A DNA stretch of 64,000 nt from Bacteroidales bacterium (GCA_019454985.1 JACFNF010000008.1:1-64000), one strand, 5' to 3'. Counted from the first letter of the stretch, positions 43,923-51,786 are shown. Notes: generated from the sequence alone by a model not told the origin. Made by a program: numbers and translations.

Positions 43923-43947
43923 TTACAGGCCAGTGAATTGCAAAATA

Positions 43948-45219
43948 TTAAGGTTCTAACAGGAAAACGGCACAATCATGGGGCTGAAGCTTACCGCTGA
44001 GGCGCGAAAGCCGTCCGTGTTGTTTTTCGTTCCAAACCTCAAACACCCGCAAAGGTTCATAACGATCAAGATCTTTTTTCAGGTCGAACGAATACTTTTG
44101 CTGCTGGTTGCTTTTGTTGAATACACAAATCGCCCAGCGTTTGTTGGCCAAAGGTTTCAACAGAACTTCCAGGCCATTCCGTTCCAAAAATACCTCAGCC
44201 TGTTTACCCAGAACGTCCTGATTAATGGCGATGATGTGCCGGTTGGTGATCAACTGCAAGGTTTCCCGATCCAGATTTCGCAAGTCGGCATTGAGAATAA
44301 GCGGAGCTGCCAACATGGCCCATAAAGCAAAATGAGTACGATATTCGGTGAAGCTGCAGCCTTTAAATCGGTGATCAACGGACGAAGAACGGCCTTTGCC
44401 ATAAAGTCCGGTCATCAACATATCGGGATCATTCCAGCCACCGGGTCCGGCAAACTGCGCAATGCCTTTCTGTTGCTCATAAATTTCCATGATTCCGGTC
44501 AGATCGTTGTCGTTTGACTGCCAGGCATCGCGGCTGTCCCAGGTCGTACGCCAAAGATGTCCGCCGGCGGCTCTTGCCCAAAGCCAGGGCTGACGCTGCC
44601 CCCATTCACAAATGGCATACACTATCGGGCGGCCGGAGTTGCGCAGGGCATCACCCATTTTTTTGTAACGCACAAAAGCTGTCGTTACATCCTTCGGGGC
44701 ATGACAATAATCGTATTTCAGGTAGTCAATCCCCCACTCGGCAAAGGTTTTGGCATCCAATTCCTCAAAGCCAAGACTAGCCGTAACTCCGCCACAGGTG
44801 TATTCAGCCGCATCGGAATAAATTCCTAATTTGAGTCCTTTATGATGAATTTCGTCAGCCAATTTTTTTATCCCCGACGGGAAGCGGACAGGGTCGGGAA
44901 AAAGCCGGTTTTGGTTGTCGCGCCCGCCAACCCAGAAATCATCAATGATAATGTATTGATACCCTGCATCTTTCATACCGTTGGCCAGCATAGCATCGGC
45001 AATTTCGAGGATGATGGTTTCACTGACGGTGTTTTCAAAAAAGTTCCAACTATTCCAGCCCATTGGCGGACTTAAAGCCAATGAATCCCATGCCGTCAGC
45101 TTTTGTTGACCGTAGCCTGGAATCGTAAAAATCAAACTCATGACAAGCGCCAAAACAGTTTGTTTTCCGGCAAAACATGAATCCAAAAAACAAGAATTGA
45201 ATTTTTGTTTCATCATCAC
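43948..45219 (-). CDS. Glycoside hydrolase family 27 (alpha-galactosidase type)
   Basis: A 423-residue TIM-barrel enzyme with export signal (cleavage after GYGQ). LSPPMGWNSWN opens the domain, YLKYDYCHAP carries the nucleophile Asp, and the RTTWDSRDAW/NDPDMLMTG segments follow the acid/base region. GH27 includes alpha-galactosidase and alpha-N-acetylgalactosaminidase; the motifs here do not separate them. It is 25 nt upstream of GH95. Confidence 0.92.
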   Translation of the reverse strand: MMMKQKFNSCFLDSCFAGKQTVLALVMSLIFTIPGYGQQKLTAWDSLALSPPMGWNSWNFFENTVSETIILEIADAMLANGMKDAGYQYIIIDDFWVGGRDNQNRLFPDPVRFPSGIKKLADEIHHKGLKLGIYSDAAEYTCGGVTASLGFEELDAKTFAEWGIDYLKYDYCHAPKDVTTAFVRYKKMGDALRNSGRPIVYAICEWGQRQPWLWARAAGGHLWRTTWDSRDAWQSNDNDLTGIMEIYEQQKGIAQFAGPGGWNDPDMLMTGLYGKGRSSSVDHRFKGCSFTEYRTHFALWAMLAAPLILNADLRNLDRETLQLITNRHIIAINQDVLGKQAEVFLERNGLEVLLKPLANKRWAICVFNKSNQQQKYSFDLKKDLDRYEPLRVFEVWNEKQHGRLSRLSGKLQPHDCAVFLLEP

Positions 45220-45236
45220 ATCTATTTATCAGTGAA

Positions 45237-45875
45237 TCAAGCAGTAGTCCGTTGAAAACGGTTCCCAAGCTCATCTTCGAAAGCTATGATACCCATTTTT
45301 TGTGCAAACCAAATTTTTTTGATGGCATTGGGGAAAAGATTGCCATCAAAGACGATTTCTAGCACTTTATGATAAGTTGTTTCTCCGGTAGTAAAAGTTT
45401 CTAACACTTGACAGAGGGCTTCGGCATTGGCGCTTTTTCCGGTTTGCAGGTCAAAAACGGCTTTCCTGCTGACTTCTTTCAATGTGTGCATCCAGCTTAT
45501 CTCGATGGTATAGCCTCCATAGCCCGGCGCTGCACCGTTGATATCCACCATCAGGTGATAAGGCGAAACGCTGGTAATGTATTGAAGCGAATAATGATAG
45601 CCGGCCGATGTTTGACCACAATCATCCTCAACCTGTATTTCGGTTTTATTTTTCGTCGGCTTATCGACTATCAGGCTTTGCCCAATGCCATGCCGATCAG
45701 TCAATAAAAAGACTTGATGGGTTGTGTCGTTCACATACCAACTAAACATTTCCTGCTCCAATTGCTGAATGAGCACGGTATCCAAACAAGGCTCGGTTTT
45801 GCACGACACCAATCCGCTGCCAATGATCAGCATCGCGCCCAATGCTTTAAGGGAGAAGATGATAGTTTTCGCCAT
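45237..45875 (-). CDS. Lipoprotein of the GH27/GH95 operon, unknown function
   Basis: A 212-residue lipoprotein (GLVSC, Cys25). A beta-rich body contains VNDTTHQVFLLTDRHGIGQSL and WFAQKMGIIAFEDELG. It overlaps the upstream lipoprotein gene by 29 nt and ends 17 nt before GH27. No named family recognised; a glycan-binding or processing role is suggested only by context. Confidence 0.75.
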   Translation of the reverse strand: MAKTIIFSLKALGAMLIIGSGLVSCKTEPCLDTVLIQQLEQEMFSWYVNDTTHQVFLLTDRHGIGQSLIVDKPTKNKTEIQVEDDCGQTSAGYHYSLQYITSVSPYHLMVDINGAAPGYGGYTIEISWMHTLKEVSRKAVFDLQTGKSANAEALCQVLETFTTGETTYHKVLEIVFDGNLFPNAIKKIWFAQKMGIIAFEDELGNRFQRTTA

Positions 45876-46404
45876 TGCTCATACTGATTTTAAGGATTCC
45901 GTGGCTGCGATTTAAAAAAATGGTGTCGGCCTCCACAAGGCCGGCCTTAGGCATTGGATTAACCAACAAACTGACTTCGCGAAAAGTTGTTCCGGCAATC
46001 ATCAGACTGTCGAAAACCTGCAAACTTGGAAAATCAAGAGGAAACGACTGCCTATTGAAACTGAAATTGCGATAAAAGGCAGCCCTTTCCGGTGTCATGG
46101 TAAAATTGATATTCAGCTCAGGTTCAACACTTTGTAATTTAAAGAAAAGTTGTTCATAGCTGAAATAATTATCGCCGGGATGTTCCGATATGCTGCGTTC
46201 CATCGAAAGTTTCTTCTGAGCTACCACAAACGAAAAGCGAAAACCTCCGCTGTGTTCAAACCTCAAACTGTCGCCCTGAGCATAGGGTAAGCATAAAAGC
46301 TCTTCCTCACTCAGAAAGAATCGGTAGGTTTCGCTTCCTTTCTTACATGAAAACATTACCATCACAAGCAGAAAGATGACTGTGATCCGGCCTCGCCAAT
46401 TCAT
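45847..46404 (-). CDS. First lipoprotein of the GH27/GH95 operon, unknown function
   Basis: A 185-residue lipoprotein (VMFSC, Cys20) with a beta-rich domain (QGDSLRFEHSGGFRFSFVV). Its size, export mode and coupling to the next lipoprotein (29-nt overlap) suggest two related surface proteins, but I see no clear motif shared between them. A -7 box at 46421-46428 stands just upstream, so it leads the four-gene operon. Confidence 0.7.
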   Translation of the reverse strand: MNWRGRITVIFLLVMVMFSCKKGSETYRFFLSEEELLCLPYAQGDSLRFEHSGGFRFSFVVAQKKLSMERSISEHPGDNYFSYEQLFFKLQSVEPELNINFTMTPERAAFYRNFSFNRQSFPLDFPSLQVFDSLMIAGTTFREVSLLVNPMPKAGLVEADTIFLNRSHGILKISMSNGENYHLLP

Positions 46405-46420
46405 TGAATAATATTTTTAG

Positions 46421-46428
46421 CAAAGATA
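46421..46428 (-). promoter_or_regulatory. -7 box TATCTTTG for the glycosidase operon
   Basis: A perfect TAnnTTTG octamer on the minus strand, 16 nt before the ATG at 46404, implying a very short leader. Confidence 0.55.
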
Positions 46429-46577
46429 AACAAGCTTTTATCCCTTTTAACTGGGGGTGGAAAAATGCAGTCAATCCGGCAAAAGGGACAATCAACGAAA
46501 ACAATTTTCTTGTCAAGCGCTGTGAAGCGAACAAACGATAGACGTTTGACTCCTATCTGCAAAAAAATCTTAAAAAA

Positions 46578-46609
46578 TTTGCTTTGTGAACATATGTTCA
46601 TTATTTTTG
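46578..46609 (+). promoter_or_regulatory. Full-consensus promoter of the Fe-S module
   Basis: TTTG (46578-46581), exactly 20 bp, then TATTTTTG (46602-46609): both Bacteroidota elements are perfect. It lies 23 nt before the UPF0251 ATG. The spacer holds a 14-bp perfect palindrome (46587-46600). Confidence 0.8.
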
Positions 46610-46626
46610 CACCGAACATTTGCTCA
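46587..46626. promoter_or_regulatory. Tandem palindromic operator (two sites, 26 bp apart)
   Basis: Site 1, TGAACATATGTTCA (46587-46600), is a perfect 14-bp palindrome sitting between the -33 and -7 elements. Site 2, CGAACATTTGCTCA (46613-46626), repeats the same core with imperfect symmetry just after the -7 element. Centre-to-centre distance is 26 bp. The first gene downstream encodes a DNA-binding protein, so autorepression is the simplest model; this is inference. Confidence 0.7.
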
Positions 46627-46632
46627 TTTTGA

Positions 46633-47214
46633 ATGTCGCCCAGTTTCAAACGACCCCGTAAAATACTTAGTCCGCCAATCATCAAGGGCTTTAAACCCTT
46701 TGGAGGTGAGGCAGATAAACACAATTCAGAGCCAATTCTGCTCCTCTTTGAGGAATATGAAGCGCTCCGTCTTTGTGATTACGACATGCTTACCCATCAT
46801 CAGGCCGGGGCTGCAATGGGTGTTTCGAGGCCCACCTTTACAAGGATTTACGCATCGGTTCGTCAGAAGCTGGCTCAGGCTTTTGCCGAGGGCAGGCAAA
46901 TCATTATCGAAGGCGGAAAAGTTTATTTCGACAGTGAATGGTATCACTGTAATCAATGCGGATGTTATTTCAATCATCCTGAACCACATACCAAAGCCAG
47001 ACAATGTCCGCTTTGCGGAAGCCACGAAATTGCTTTTTCTGAATCTGAAAATGGTTTAGCAGAGGAAAGCACGGAGGTGGACGATTTCTGCTTCTGCCCT
47101 ACCTGCGGACGAAAGGCAAAGCATCACTATGGCTCGCCATGCAATCAAATGATTTGCCCGGATTGTAACACACAAATGAGGCGCAACAGAATGCGTGGAT
47201 GTAAAAACCGATAA
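46633..47214 (+). CDS. UPF0251 (DUF134) DNA-binding protein with two zinc ribbons
   Basis: A 193-residue protein. The N-terminal UPF0251 domain (about 5-95) contains a sigma-like HTH (MLTHHQAGAAMGVSRPTFTR in two parts) and PIIKGFKPFG. Beyond the usual family length it has two extra Cys-rich modules: CNQCGCYF...CPLCGSH and CFCPTCGRK...CPDC. Family members are predicted regulators found beside NifX/MinD-type Fe-S genes of anaerobes. It heads the Fe-S module and lies just after the tandem operator. Confidence 0.88.
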   Translation: MSPSFKRPRKILSPPIIKGFKPFGGEADKHNSEPILLLFEEYEALRLCDYDMLTHHQAGAAMGVSRPTFTRIYASVRQKLAQAFAEGRQIIIEGGKVYFDSEWYHCNQCGCYFNHPEPHTKARQCPLCGSHEIAFSESENGLAEESTEVDDFCFCPTCGRKAKHHYGSPCNQMICPDCNTQMRRNRMRGCKNR

Positions 47215-47223
47215 ACCAGAACG

Positions 47224-47541
47224 ATGAAAGTAGCTATTACCTCAACTGGCAACTCGCCCGACTCAATGCTTGATCCAAGATTTGGCAGGTGTTCATGGTT
47301 TGTGATTTACGACACGGAAACAGGATCAACGGAATTTATCCCAAATCCCTACAAAAATGAAGAAGAGGATGTTGGGCTGGCAGTCGTCAACCTGATTATT
47401 TCACGTCAGGTTAAAAAGATTATTTCCGGAGAATTTGGCGTAAAGGTGAAGTCTCTGCTCGATCGTAGGCAGGTACAGCTCATCTTACTCAAAGAATCCG
47501 GTTTTACAATAACTAAAATTATTGAACTGCTTAACCATTAA
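47224..47541 (+). CDS. NifX/NifB-C-like (dinitrogenase Fe-Mo cofactor biosynthesis fold) protein 1
   Basis: A 105-residue single-domain protein of the NifX/NafY superfamily. MKVAITSTGNSPDSMLDPRFGRC opens it, given in two parts, followed by FVIYDTETGSTEFIPN and KIISGEFGVKVKSLL. Such folds bind Fe-S or Fe-Mo cluster precursors. No nif structural genes are present, so nitrogen fixation is not implied. It is 9 nt after UPF0251. Confidence 0.87.
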   Translation: MKVAITSTGNSPDSMLDPRFGRCSWFVIYDTETGSTEFIPNPYKNEEEDVGLAVVNLIISRQVKKIISGEFGVKVKSLLDRRQVQLILLKESGFTITKIIELLNH

Positions 47542-47584
47542 TGGTAAAAGCAATAAGTAGTACAAAATTAAAAAGGAGGTTATC

Positions 47585-47863
47585 ATGCCAGGTTTTGATC
47601 AAACAGGTCCAACAGGGCAAGGCCCTATGACAGGACGAAGAACAGGAAGGTGCAGAAACTATGCCGGACAAGGCCCGGGCAGAGGTTTCTATCGTGCAGC
47701 CGACAATTTTGAAGAAGTCCCCGCGGGCCAGGGATTGGGGAGGAGAATGTACGGAGCCGGGAGAATGGCTCAGGGCGGCGGCAGAGGAAACTGCGCCGGA
47801 ATGGGTTATGGAAGAGGCATGGGCAATGGTGCAGGCCGTGGCCCTCAGCACCGCAATTGGTAA
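47585..47863 (+). CDS. DUF5320-like Gly/Arg-rich small protein
   Basis: A 92-residue low-complexity protein starting MPGFDQTGPTGQGPMTGRRTGRC, shown here in words: it opens with the Gly-Pro-Met pattern of DUF5320 and continues with GRG, GAGR and GMGYG repeats. A strong Shine-Dalgarno aggaggt precedes the ATG, unlike most genes in the window. Similar genes sit beside NifX/MinD clusters in other anaerobes; function unknown. Confidence 0.75.
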   Translation: MPGFDQTGPTGQGPMTGRRTGRCRNYAGQGPGRGFYRAADNFEEVPAGQGLGRRMYGAGRMAQGGGRGNCAGMGYGRGMGNGAGRGPQHRNW

Positions 47864-47969
47864 AAGCTGCTTCTTCTGTTTCTTCACTTTTCGAATTAAA
47901 AAAAATTTAATGCCCGAATCCTCAACGGGTTAGTAAAGTAATCTTGTTAAATCTAAAAAATCAATCACT

Positions 47970-48683
47970 ATGGAAAATGTAAATCAGGAGTTTACTCCAA
48001 TGCCGCGTATCGGCGACAAAGCGCCGGAATTCAAGGCAGTTACCACTCAGGGCGAAATCAATTTCCCCTCCGATTATCAGGGAAGCTGGGTTATCCTCTT
48101 CAGTCACCCTGCCGACTTCACACCGGTTTGTACATCGGAATTCATGACCTTCGCCAATATGGAGAAGAAATTCAACGAAGCCAACTGTAAACTCGTAGGC
48201 CTTTCGGTTGACGGGCTTTACAGCCATATCGCATGGCTCAGAACCATTAAGGAGAAGATTGAATACAAAGGAATGAAGAACATCGAGGTAACCTTCCCGC
48301 TTATCGAGGATATTACCATGAATGTTGCCAAAAAGTATGGCATGATGATGCCGGGCGAAAGCAGCACCAAGGCTGTTCGTGCAGTGTTCTTTATTGACCC
48401 AAAAGGAATTATCCGCGCCATTATTTACTATCCGCTCAGTCTTGGCAGGAACTTCGATGAACTGTACCGCGCACTGATTGCCATGCAGGCAGCCGATGCC
48501 TTCAACATTGCCACTCCCGCCGACTGGCGCCCGGGCGATGATGCCATCGTCCCCACCGCAGGTTCTTGCGGCACCGCAAAAGAGCGTATGGAAAACCAGA
48601 AGGATATCAAGTGCCACGACTGGTTCTTCTGCACCAAACCACTCAGCAAGGAAGCTGTTGAAAAGGCAATATTCAAAAAGTAA
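47970..48683 (+). CDS. Prx6/archaeal-type peroxiredoxin with C-terminal Cys pair
   Basis: A 237-residue peroxiredoxin. The peroxidatic Cys54 lies in HPADFTPVCTSEF. Near the C-terminus are three more cysteines (in AGSCGT and in KCHDWFFC), the latter pair spaced 6 residues like the resolving cysteines of archaeal thioredoxin peroxidases. It detoxifies H2O2 or alkyl hydroperoxides. It lies inside the Fe-S module and has a paralogue at 58235 lacking the resolving pair. Confidence 0.93.
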   Translation: MENVNQEFTPMPRIGDKAPEFKAVTTQGEINFPSDYQGSWVILFSHPADFTPVCTSEFMTFANMEKKFNEANCKLVGLSVDGLYSHIAWLRTIKEKIEYKGMKNIEVTFPLIEDITMNVAKKYGMMMPGESSTKAVRAVFFIDPKGIIRAIIYYPLSLGRNFDELYRALIAMQAADAFNIATPADWRPGDDAIVPTAGSCGTAKERMENQKDIKCHDWFFCTKPLSKEAVEKAIFKK

Positions 48684-48689
48684 AAACTT

Positions 48690-48730
48690 ATCCCGTTTGG
48701 AGTGTTCAGAAATAACACTCCAAACGGGAT
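48690..48730 (+). terminator. Long perfect hairpin (terminator/attenuator) after the peroxiredoxin
   Basis: A 17-bp perfect stem (48690-48706 with 48714-48730) with a 7-nt loop is followed by TTCTTTC, a weak T tract. It lies 6 nt after the peroxiredoxin stop and 23 nt before the next gene, so it may lower expression of the distal genes or protect the mRNA 3' end. Confidence 0.7.
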
Positions 48731-48753
48731 TTCTTTCAAAACCCAATCTGAAT

Positions 48754-49125
48754 ATGAAAAAAAGAATCGCAATTCCTATGGCAGGCGAAATCCTGTCGGC
48801 ACATTTTGGCCATTGTCAGGCATTTGCCTTTGTAGATGTAGAAAACAATGCCATCACCAACATAACCAGAATGGACCCTCCTGAGCACCAGCCCGGTACT
48901 TTCCCAAAATGGGTAGCCGCCAATGGCGCAACGGATGTGATTGCCGGCGGAATGGGCCCTATGGCCATTAACCTCTTTAATGAGGCTGGCATCAATGTGT
49001 TTGTAGGAGCCCTGGAAGATACCCCAAAAAATCTGGTCAACGATTTCATTGCCGGGAAGCTGTCGCTCAATGCCAACTATTGCGACCACGGCTCACACGA
49101 CCATCACCACGAACACCATCATTAA
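48754..49125 (+). CDS. NifX-like protein 2 with His-rich tail
   Basis: A 123-residue NifX-fold protein (KKRIAIPMAGEILSAHFGHC) with DVIAGGMGPMAINLFNEAGI. It ends in a His-rich tail (HGSHDHHHEHHH), which suggests metal binding, for example Ni, Zn or Fe. The start at 48754 is chosen because the family motif begins there. It is 6 nt before the first MinD-ferredoxin gene and 28 nt after the hairpin. Confidence 0.85.
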   Translation: MKKRIAIPMAGEILSAHFGHCQAFAFVDVENNAITNITRMDPPEHQPGTFPKWVAANGATDVIAGGMGPMAINLFNEAGINVFVGALEDTPKNLVNDFIAGKLSLNANYCDHGSHDHHHEHHH

Positions 49126-49131
49126 TCAGAA

Positions 49132-49998
49132 ATGAAAATAGCAATCGCCAGCGGCAAAGGAGGAACCGGAAAAACTACCCTCTCAACCAATCTCGCAGCC
49201 TTTTTGGCTGAACGGGAAGAGGTTGTGCTGGTTGATTTAGATGTTGAAGAGCCCAATTCAGCCATTTTCTTCAACAGATCGCCTGAGCATGATGAGATTA
49301 TCTATAAACAGATACCGCGATGGGAAGAATCAAAATGCACGCTTTGTGGTATATGCTCGAAGGTGTGCAACTTCCACGCCATCATTCAGCTTGGGCCTTC
49401 CATTGTCGTATTCCCCGAACTGTGCCACAGTTGTTACGCCTGTTCAGAGCTATGTCCGGAAGGCGCCCTGCCGATGGTTCCGAAAAGAACCGGCAGGCTG
49501 GCAGAATTTCAGACCGGCAATCTGCATTTTGTAGAGGGCAGGCTCGATATTGGCGAAGAACAGGCGGTACCGGCCATTGCAAAGGCAAAAAAATATGCTT
49601 CGCAGAAGTTCGGAGGGGCCGTAACCACCATCTACGATTCGCCTCCGGGCACCTCCTGTCCGGTGATTGAAGCGGTGAAAGACGCCGACTTCGTGATTTT
49701 AGTCACTGAGCCCACGCCCTTCGGTCTGCACGACCTGAAATTAGCCGTTGAAACCGTCAGGACATTAGGCATGCCGTTCGGGGTTGTAATCAATAGACAT
49801 GGCATCGGAAATGACGATGTGGAGGCTTATTGCCGCGACGAAGAGATTCCGGTGCTGGCAAAAATCCCGAACAGCAGGCAAGTGGCTGAGTTGTACTCAT
49901 CGGGCAAGCTGATTTACAAGGAGATACCCGAATTAAGGAACACACTGCAGGAGATAGCTGATACCTGCTTTGCAGCCGTGAAGGGAGGTGTACGATGA
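49132..49998 (+). CDS. MinD/Mrp-type P-loop ATPase with inserted 2x[4Fe-4S] ferredoxin, copy 1
   Basis: A 288-residue protein. The deviant Walker A GKGGTGKT (about 8-15) is followed by an inserted ferredoxin module with two full CxxCxxCxxxC sets (Cys69, 72, 75, 79 and Cys98, 101, 104, 108), then Walker B-like YDSPPGTSCP and LVTEPTPFGLHDL. It resembles the ATPases of the ORP (orange protein) systems of sulfate reducers. It probably binds and transfers Fe-S or mixed-metal clusters; that is inference from the family. Confidence 0.92.
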   Translation: MKIAIASGKGGTGKTTLSTNLAAFLAEREEVVLVDLDVEEPNSAIFFNRSPEHDEIIYKQIPRWEESKCTLCGICSKVCNFHAIIQLGPSIVVFPELCHSCYACSELCPEGALPMVPKRTGRLAEFQTGNLHFVEGRLDIGEEQAVPAIAKAKKYASQKFGGAVTTIYDSPPGTSCPVIEAVKDADFVILVTEPTPFGLHDLKLAVETVRTLGMPFGVVINRHGIGNDDVEAYCRDEEIPVLAKIPNSRQVAELYSSGKLIYKEIPELRNTLQEIADTCFAAVKGGVR

Positions 49999-50870
49999 AA
50001 GAGATTGTAGTGATTTCAGGAAAAGGCGGAACCGGAAAAACTTCGGTTACCGCTTCGTTCGCCCGGCTTGCGGGCGAAGAGGTTGTGGTTGCCGACTGCG
50101 ATGTGGATGCTGCCGATATGCATCTGCTGCTGAGCCCCGATTTCGACTTCAGCGAAGAATTCTACAGCGGAGAGGTTTCCGTTATTGACCAGTCGAACTG
50201 CATCCAATGTGGTATTTGTGCGAATGCCTGCCAATTTGCTGCCATCTCCTTTGCTCGGGGCATCTACCGCATTGATCCGATCAGTTGCGAAGGCTGTGGC
50301 TACTGTGCAAGGGTTTGCCCCACCGGCACCATCATCAATAAGCCGCGTCTTTCGGGCAAATGGTATATTTCAAACATCCGCACAGGAAGCCTGATGGTGC
50401 ATGCAAAATTAGATATCGGCGCCGACAACTCCGGCAAATTAGTGGCTAAGGTGAAAAATGAAGCCAAAGAGCTGGCACTGGAAGAGCGCAAGGCATATGT
50501 TCTGGTTGACGGCCCTCCGGGGGTTGGCTGTCCGGTGGTATCTTCACTTTCGGGCGCAAATTTTGTGGTTCTGGTTACAGAGCCTACCCTCTCAGGAGTT
50601 CACGATCTGAAAAGGGTATATGAGTTGGTGAAGAAGTTTCGCCTCAAAGCCGGGTGCATCATCAACAAAGCGGACCTCAACCCTGAGCAGAGTGACGCTA
50701 TCAGGAAGTTTCTGGAAGAAGAGAACATTCCCCATCTGGCCGATCTACCTTATGATGAAGACTTTTCACGCGCGATTACTCAGGGAACTACCATTGTGGA
50801 GTACAACGAAGGACATCTGAAACGACTACTGGCTGAAAGCTGGGAAAAAATTAAAAAACTCACAAACTAA
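49995..50870 (+). CDS. MinD/Mrp-type P-loop ATPase with inserted 2x[4Fe-4S] ferredoxin, copy 2
   Basis: A 291-residue paralogue of the preceding protein: GKGGTGKT at 9-16 and the same eight ferredoxin cysteines at identical positions (69, 72, 75, 79, 98, 101, 104, 108). It shares LVTEPTLSGVHDL. Its ATG overlaps the preceding stop (ATGA), and GGAGGT lies 11 nt upstream. A heterodimeric pair is likely. The aspartate-rich loop (ADCDVDAADM) is intact. Confidence 0.92.
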   Translation: MKEIVVISGKGGTGKTSVTASFARLAGEEVVVADCDVDAADMHLLLSPDFDFSEEFYSGEVSVIDQSNCIQCGICANACQFAAISFARGIYRIDPISCEGCGYCARVCPTGTIINKPRLSGKWYISNIRTGSLMVHAKLDIGADNSGKLVAKVKNEAKELALEERKAYVLVDGPPGVGCPVVSSLSGANFVVLVTEPTLSGVHDLKRVYELVKKFRLKAGCIINKADLNPEQSDAIRKFLEEENIPHLADLPYDEDFSRAITQGTTIVEYNEGHLKRLLAESWEKIKKLTN

Positions 50871-50881
50871 AATTACAAAGC

Positions 50882-51220
50882 ATGAAAATAGCATTCACCG
50901 CAACGGGGACGAGCTGGGATTCACAGATTGACGCCCGTTTTGGCAGAACCGAATACTTAGTCGTTTTCGACGAGGAAACAGGTTTGCTGACAGGTATTGA
51001 CAACAATGCCGTAAAAAATGAAGCCCACGGGGCCGGAACGGCTACCGCTCAAAAGCTTTTTGAGCTGAATCCCGATGTTCTGATTACCGGGAACGGTCCG
51101 GGCGACCACGCTGCAACGGCACTGCAGCATTCTAAAATTAAGATTCTGGTCAATGCACACAATATGACCCTGAAGCAGGCATACGAACAATATAAGAACG
51201 GCCTTCTGAAACAATTCTGA
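50882..51220 (+). CDS. NifX-like protein 3
   Basis: A 112-residue NifX-fold protein (FTATGTSWDSQIDARFGRTEYLV, shown in two motifs: TATGTSWDSQID and RFGRTEYLV). It has VLITGNGPGDHAATAL and no His tail. It is 11 nt after the second MinD-type gene and completes the three NifX-like proteins of the module. Confidence 0.87.
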   Translation: MKIAFTATGTSWDSQIDARFGRTEYLVVFDEETGLLTGIDNNAVKNEAHGAGTATAQKLFELNPDVLITGNGPGDHAATALQHSKIKILVNAHNMTLKQAYEQYKNGLLKQF

Positions 51221-51267
51221 AACCGGTAAATATTTCAGAGAATCTGAAATCAGCAACATCAGGCAAA

Positions 51268-51786
51268 ATGAAGACTCCCGGATACATCCAACTATATACC
51301 GGAAACGGAAAAGGGAAAACCACCGCAGCACTGGGTCTGGCCCTCAGGGCAGCCGGTGCCGGAAAAAAGGTTCTTATTGCCCAGTTTGTAAAGGGGATGC
51401 ACTATTCGGAATTAGATGCCCTGAAAAGATTCCCAAAAATCGAAATCAGGCAGTACGGCCTCGGCTGCTTCATTGTAAATCAGCCCACGGAGGATGATAT
51501 CAAGGCTGCAGTCAGAGGTCTGGAGGAAGTAACGGAGATCATCACCGGAAACCATGCTGATATAGTGATTTTGGATGAGGTGTGTATCGCCTTGTATTAC
51601 AACCTTTTCCCCCTTGAAAGAGTTGTCAGCCTTATTCAAGGGAAGCCCAAAGAGATGGAAGTCATCCTTACCGGCCGGTATGCGCCTGACGTATTGATTG
51701 AACTTGCCGATCTCGTTACCGAGATGAAGGAGGTAAAACATTATTACACCCGTGGCATTGAAGCACGGAAAGGAATTGAATTTTAA
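51268..51786 (+). CDS. cobO: Corrinoid adenosyltransferase CobO/BtuR type
   Basis: A 172-residue P-loop protein with the Walker A YTGNGKGKTTAALG and ILDEVCIALYYN, the Cob(I)alamin adenosyltransferase family (PduO-unrelated). It makes adenosylcobinamide/cobalamin. Its location at the end of the Fe-S module is unusual; it may be co-transcribed, and a terminator follows. A cobalamin riboswitch is not seen upstream. Confidence 0.93.
   Translation: MKTPGYIQLYTGNGKGKTTAALGLALRAAGAGKKVLIAQFVKGMHYSELDALKRFPKIEIRQYGLGCFIVNQPTEDDIKAAVRGLEEVTEIITGNHADIVILDEVCIALYYNLFPLERVVSLIQGKPKEMEVILTGRYAPDVLIELADLVTEMKEVKHYYTRGIEARKGIEF

Noticed and set aside
47224..51220. Nitrogenase cofactor system suggested by NifX-like proteins
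   Set aside because: No nifH, nifD, nifK, nifE or nifB-type genes are present; the NifX fold alone occurs in many Fe-S systems.
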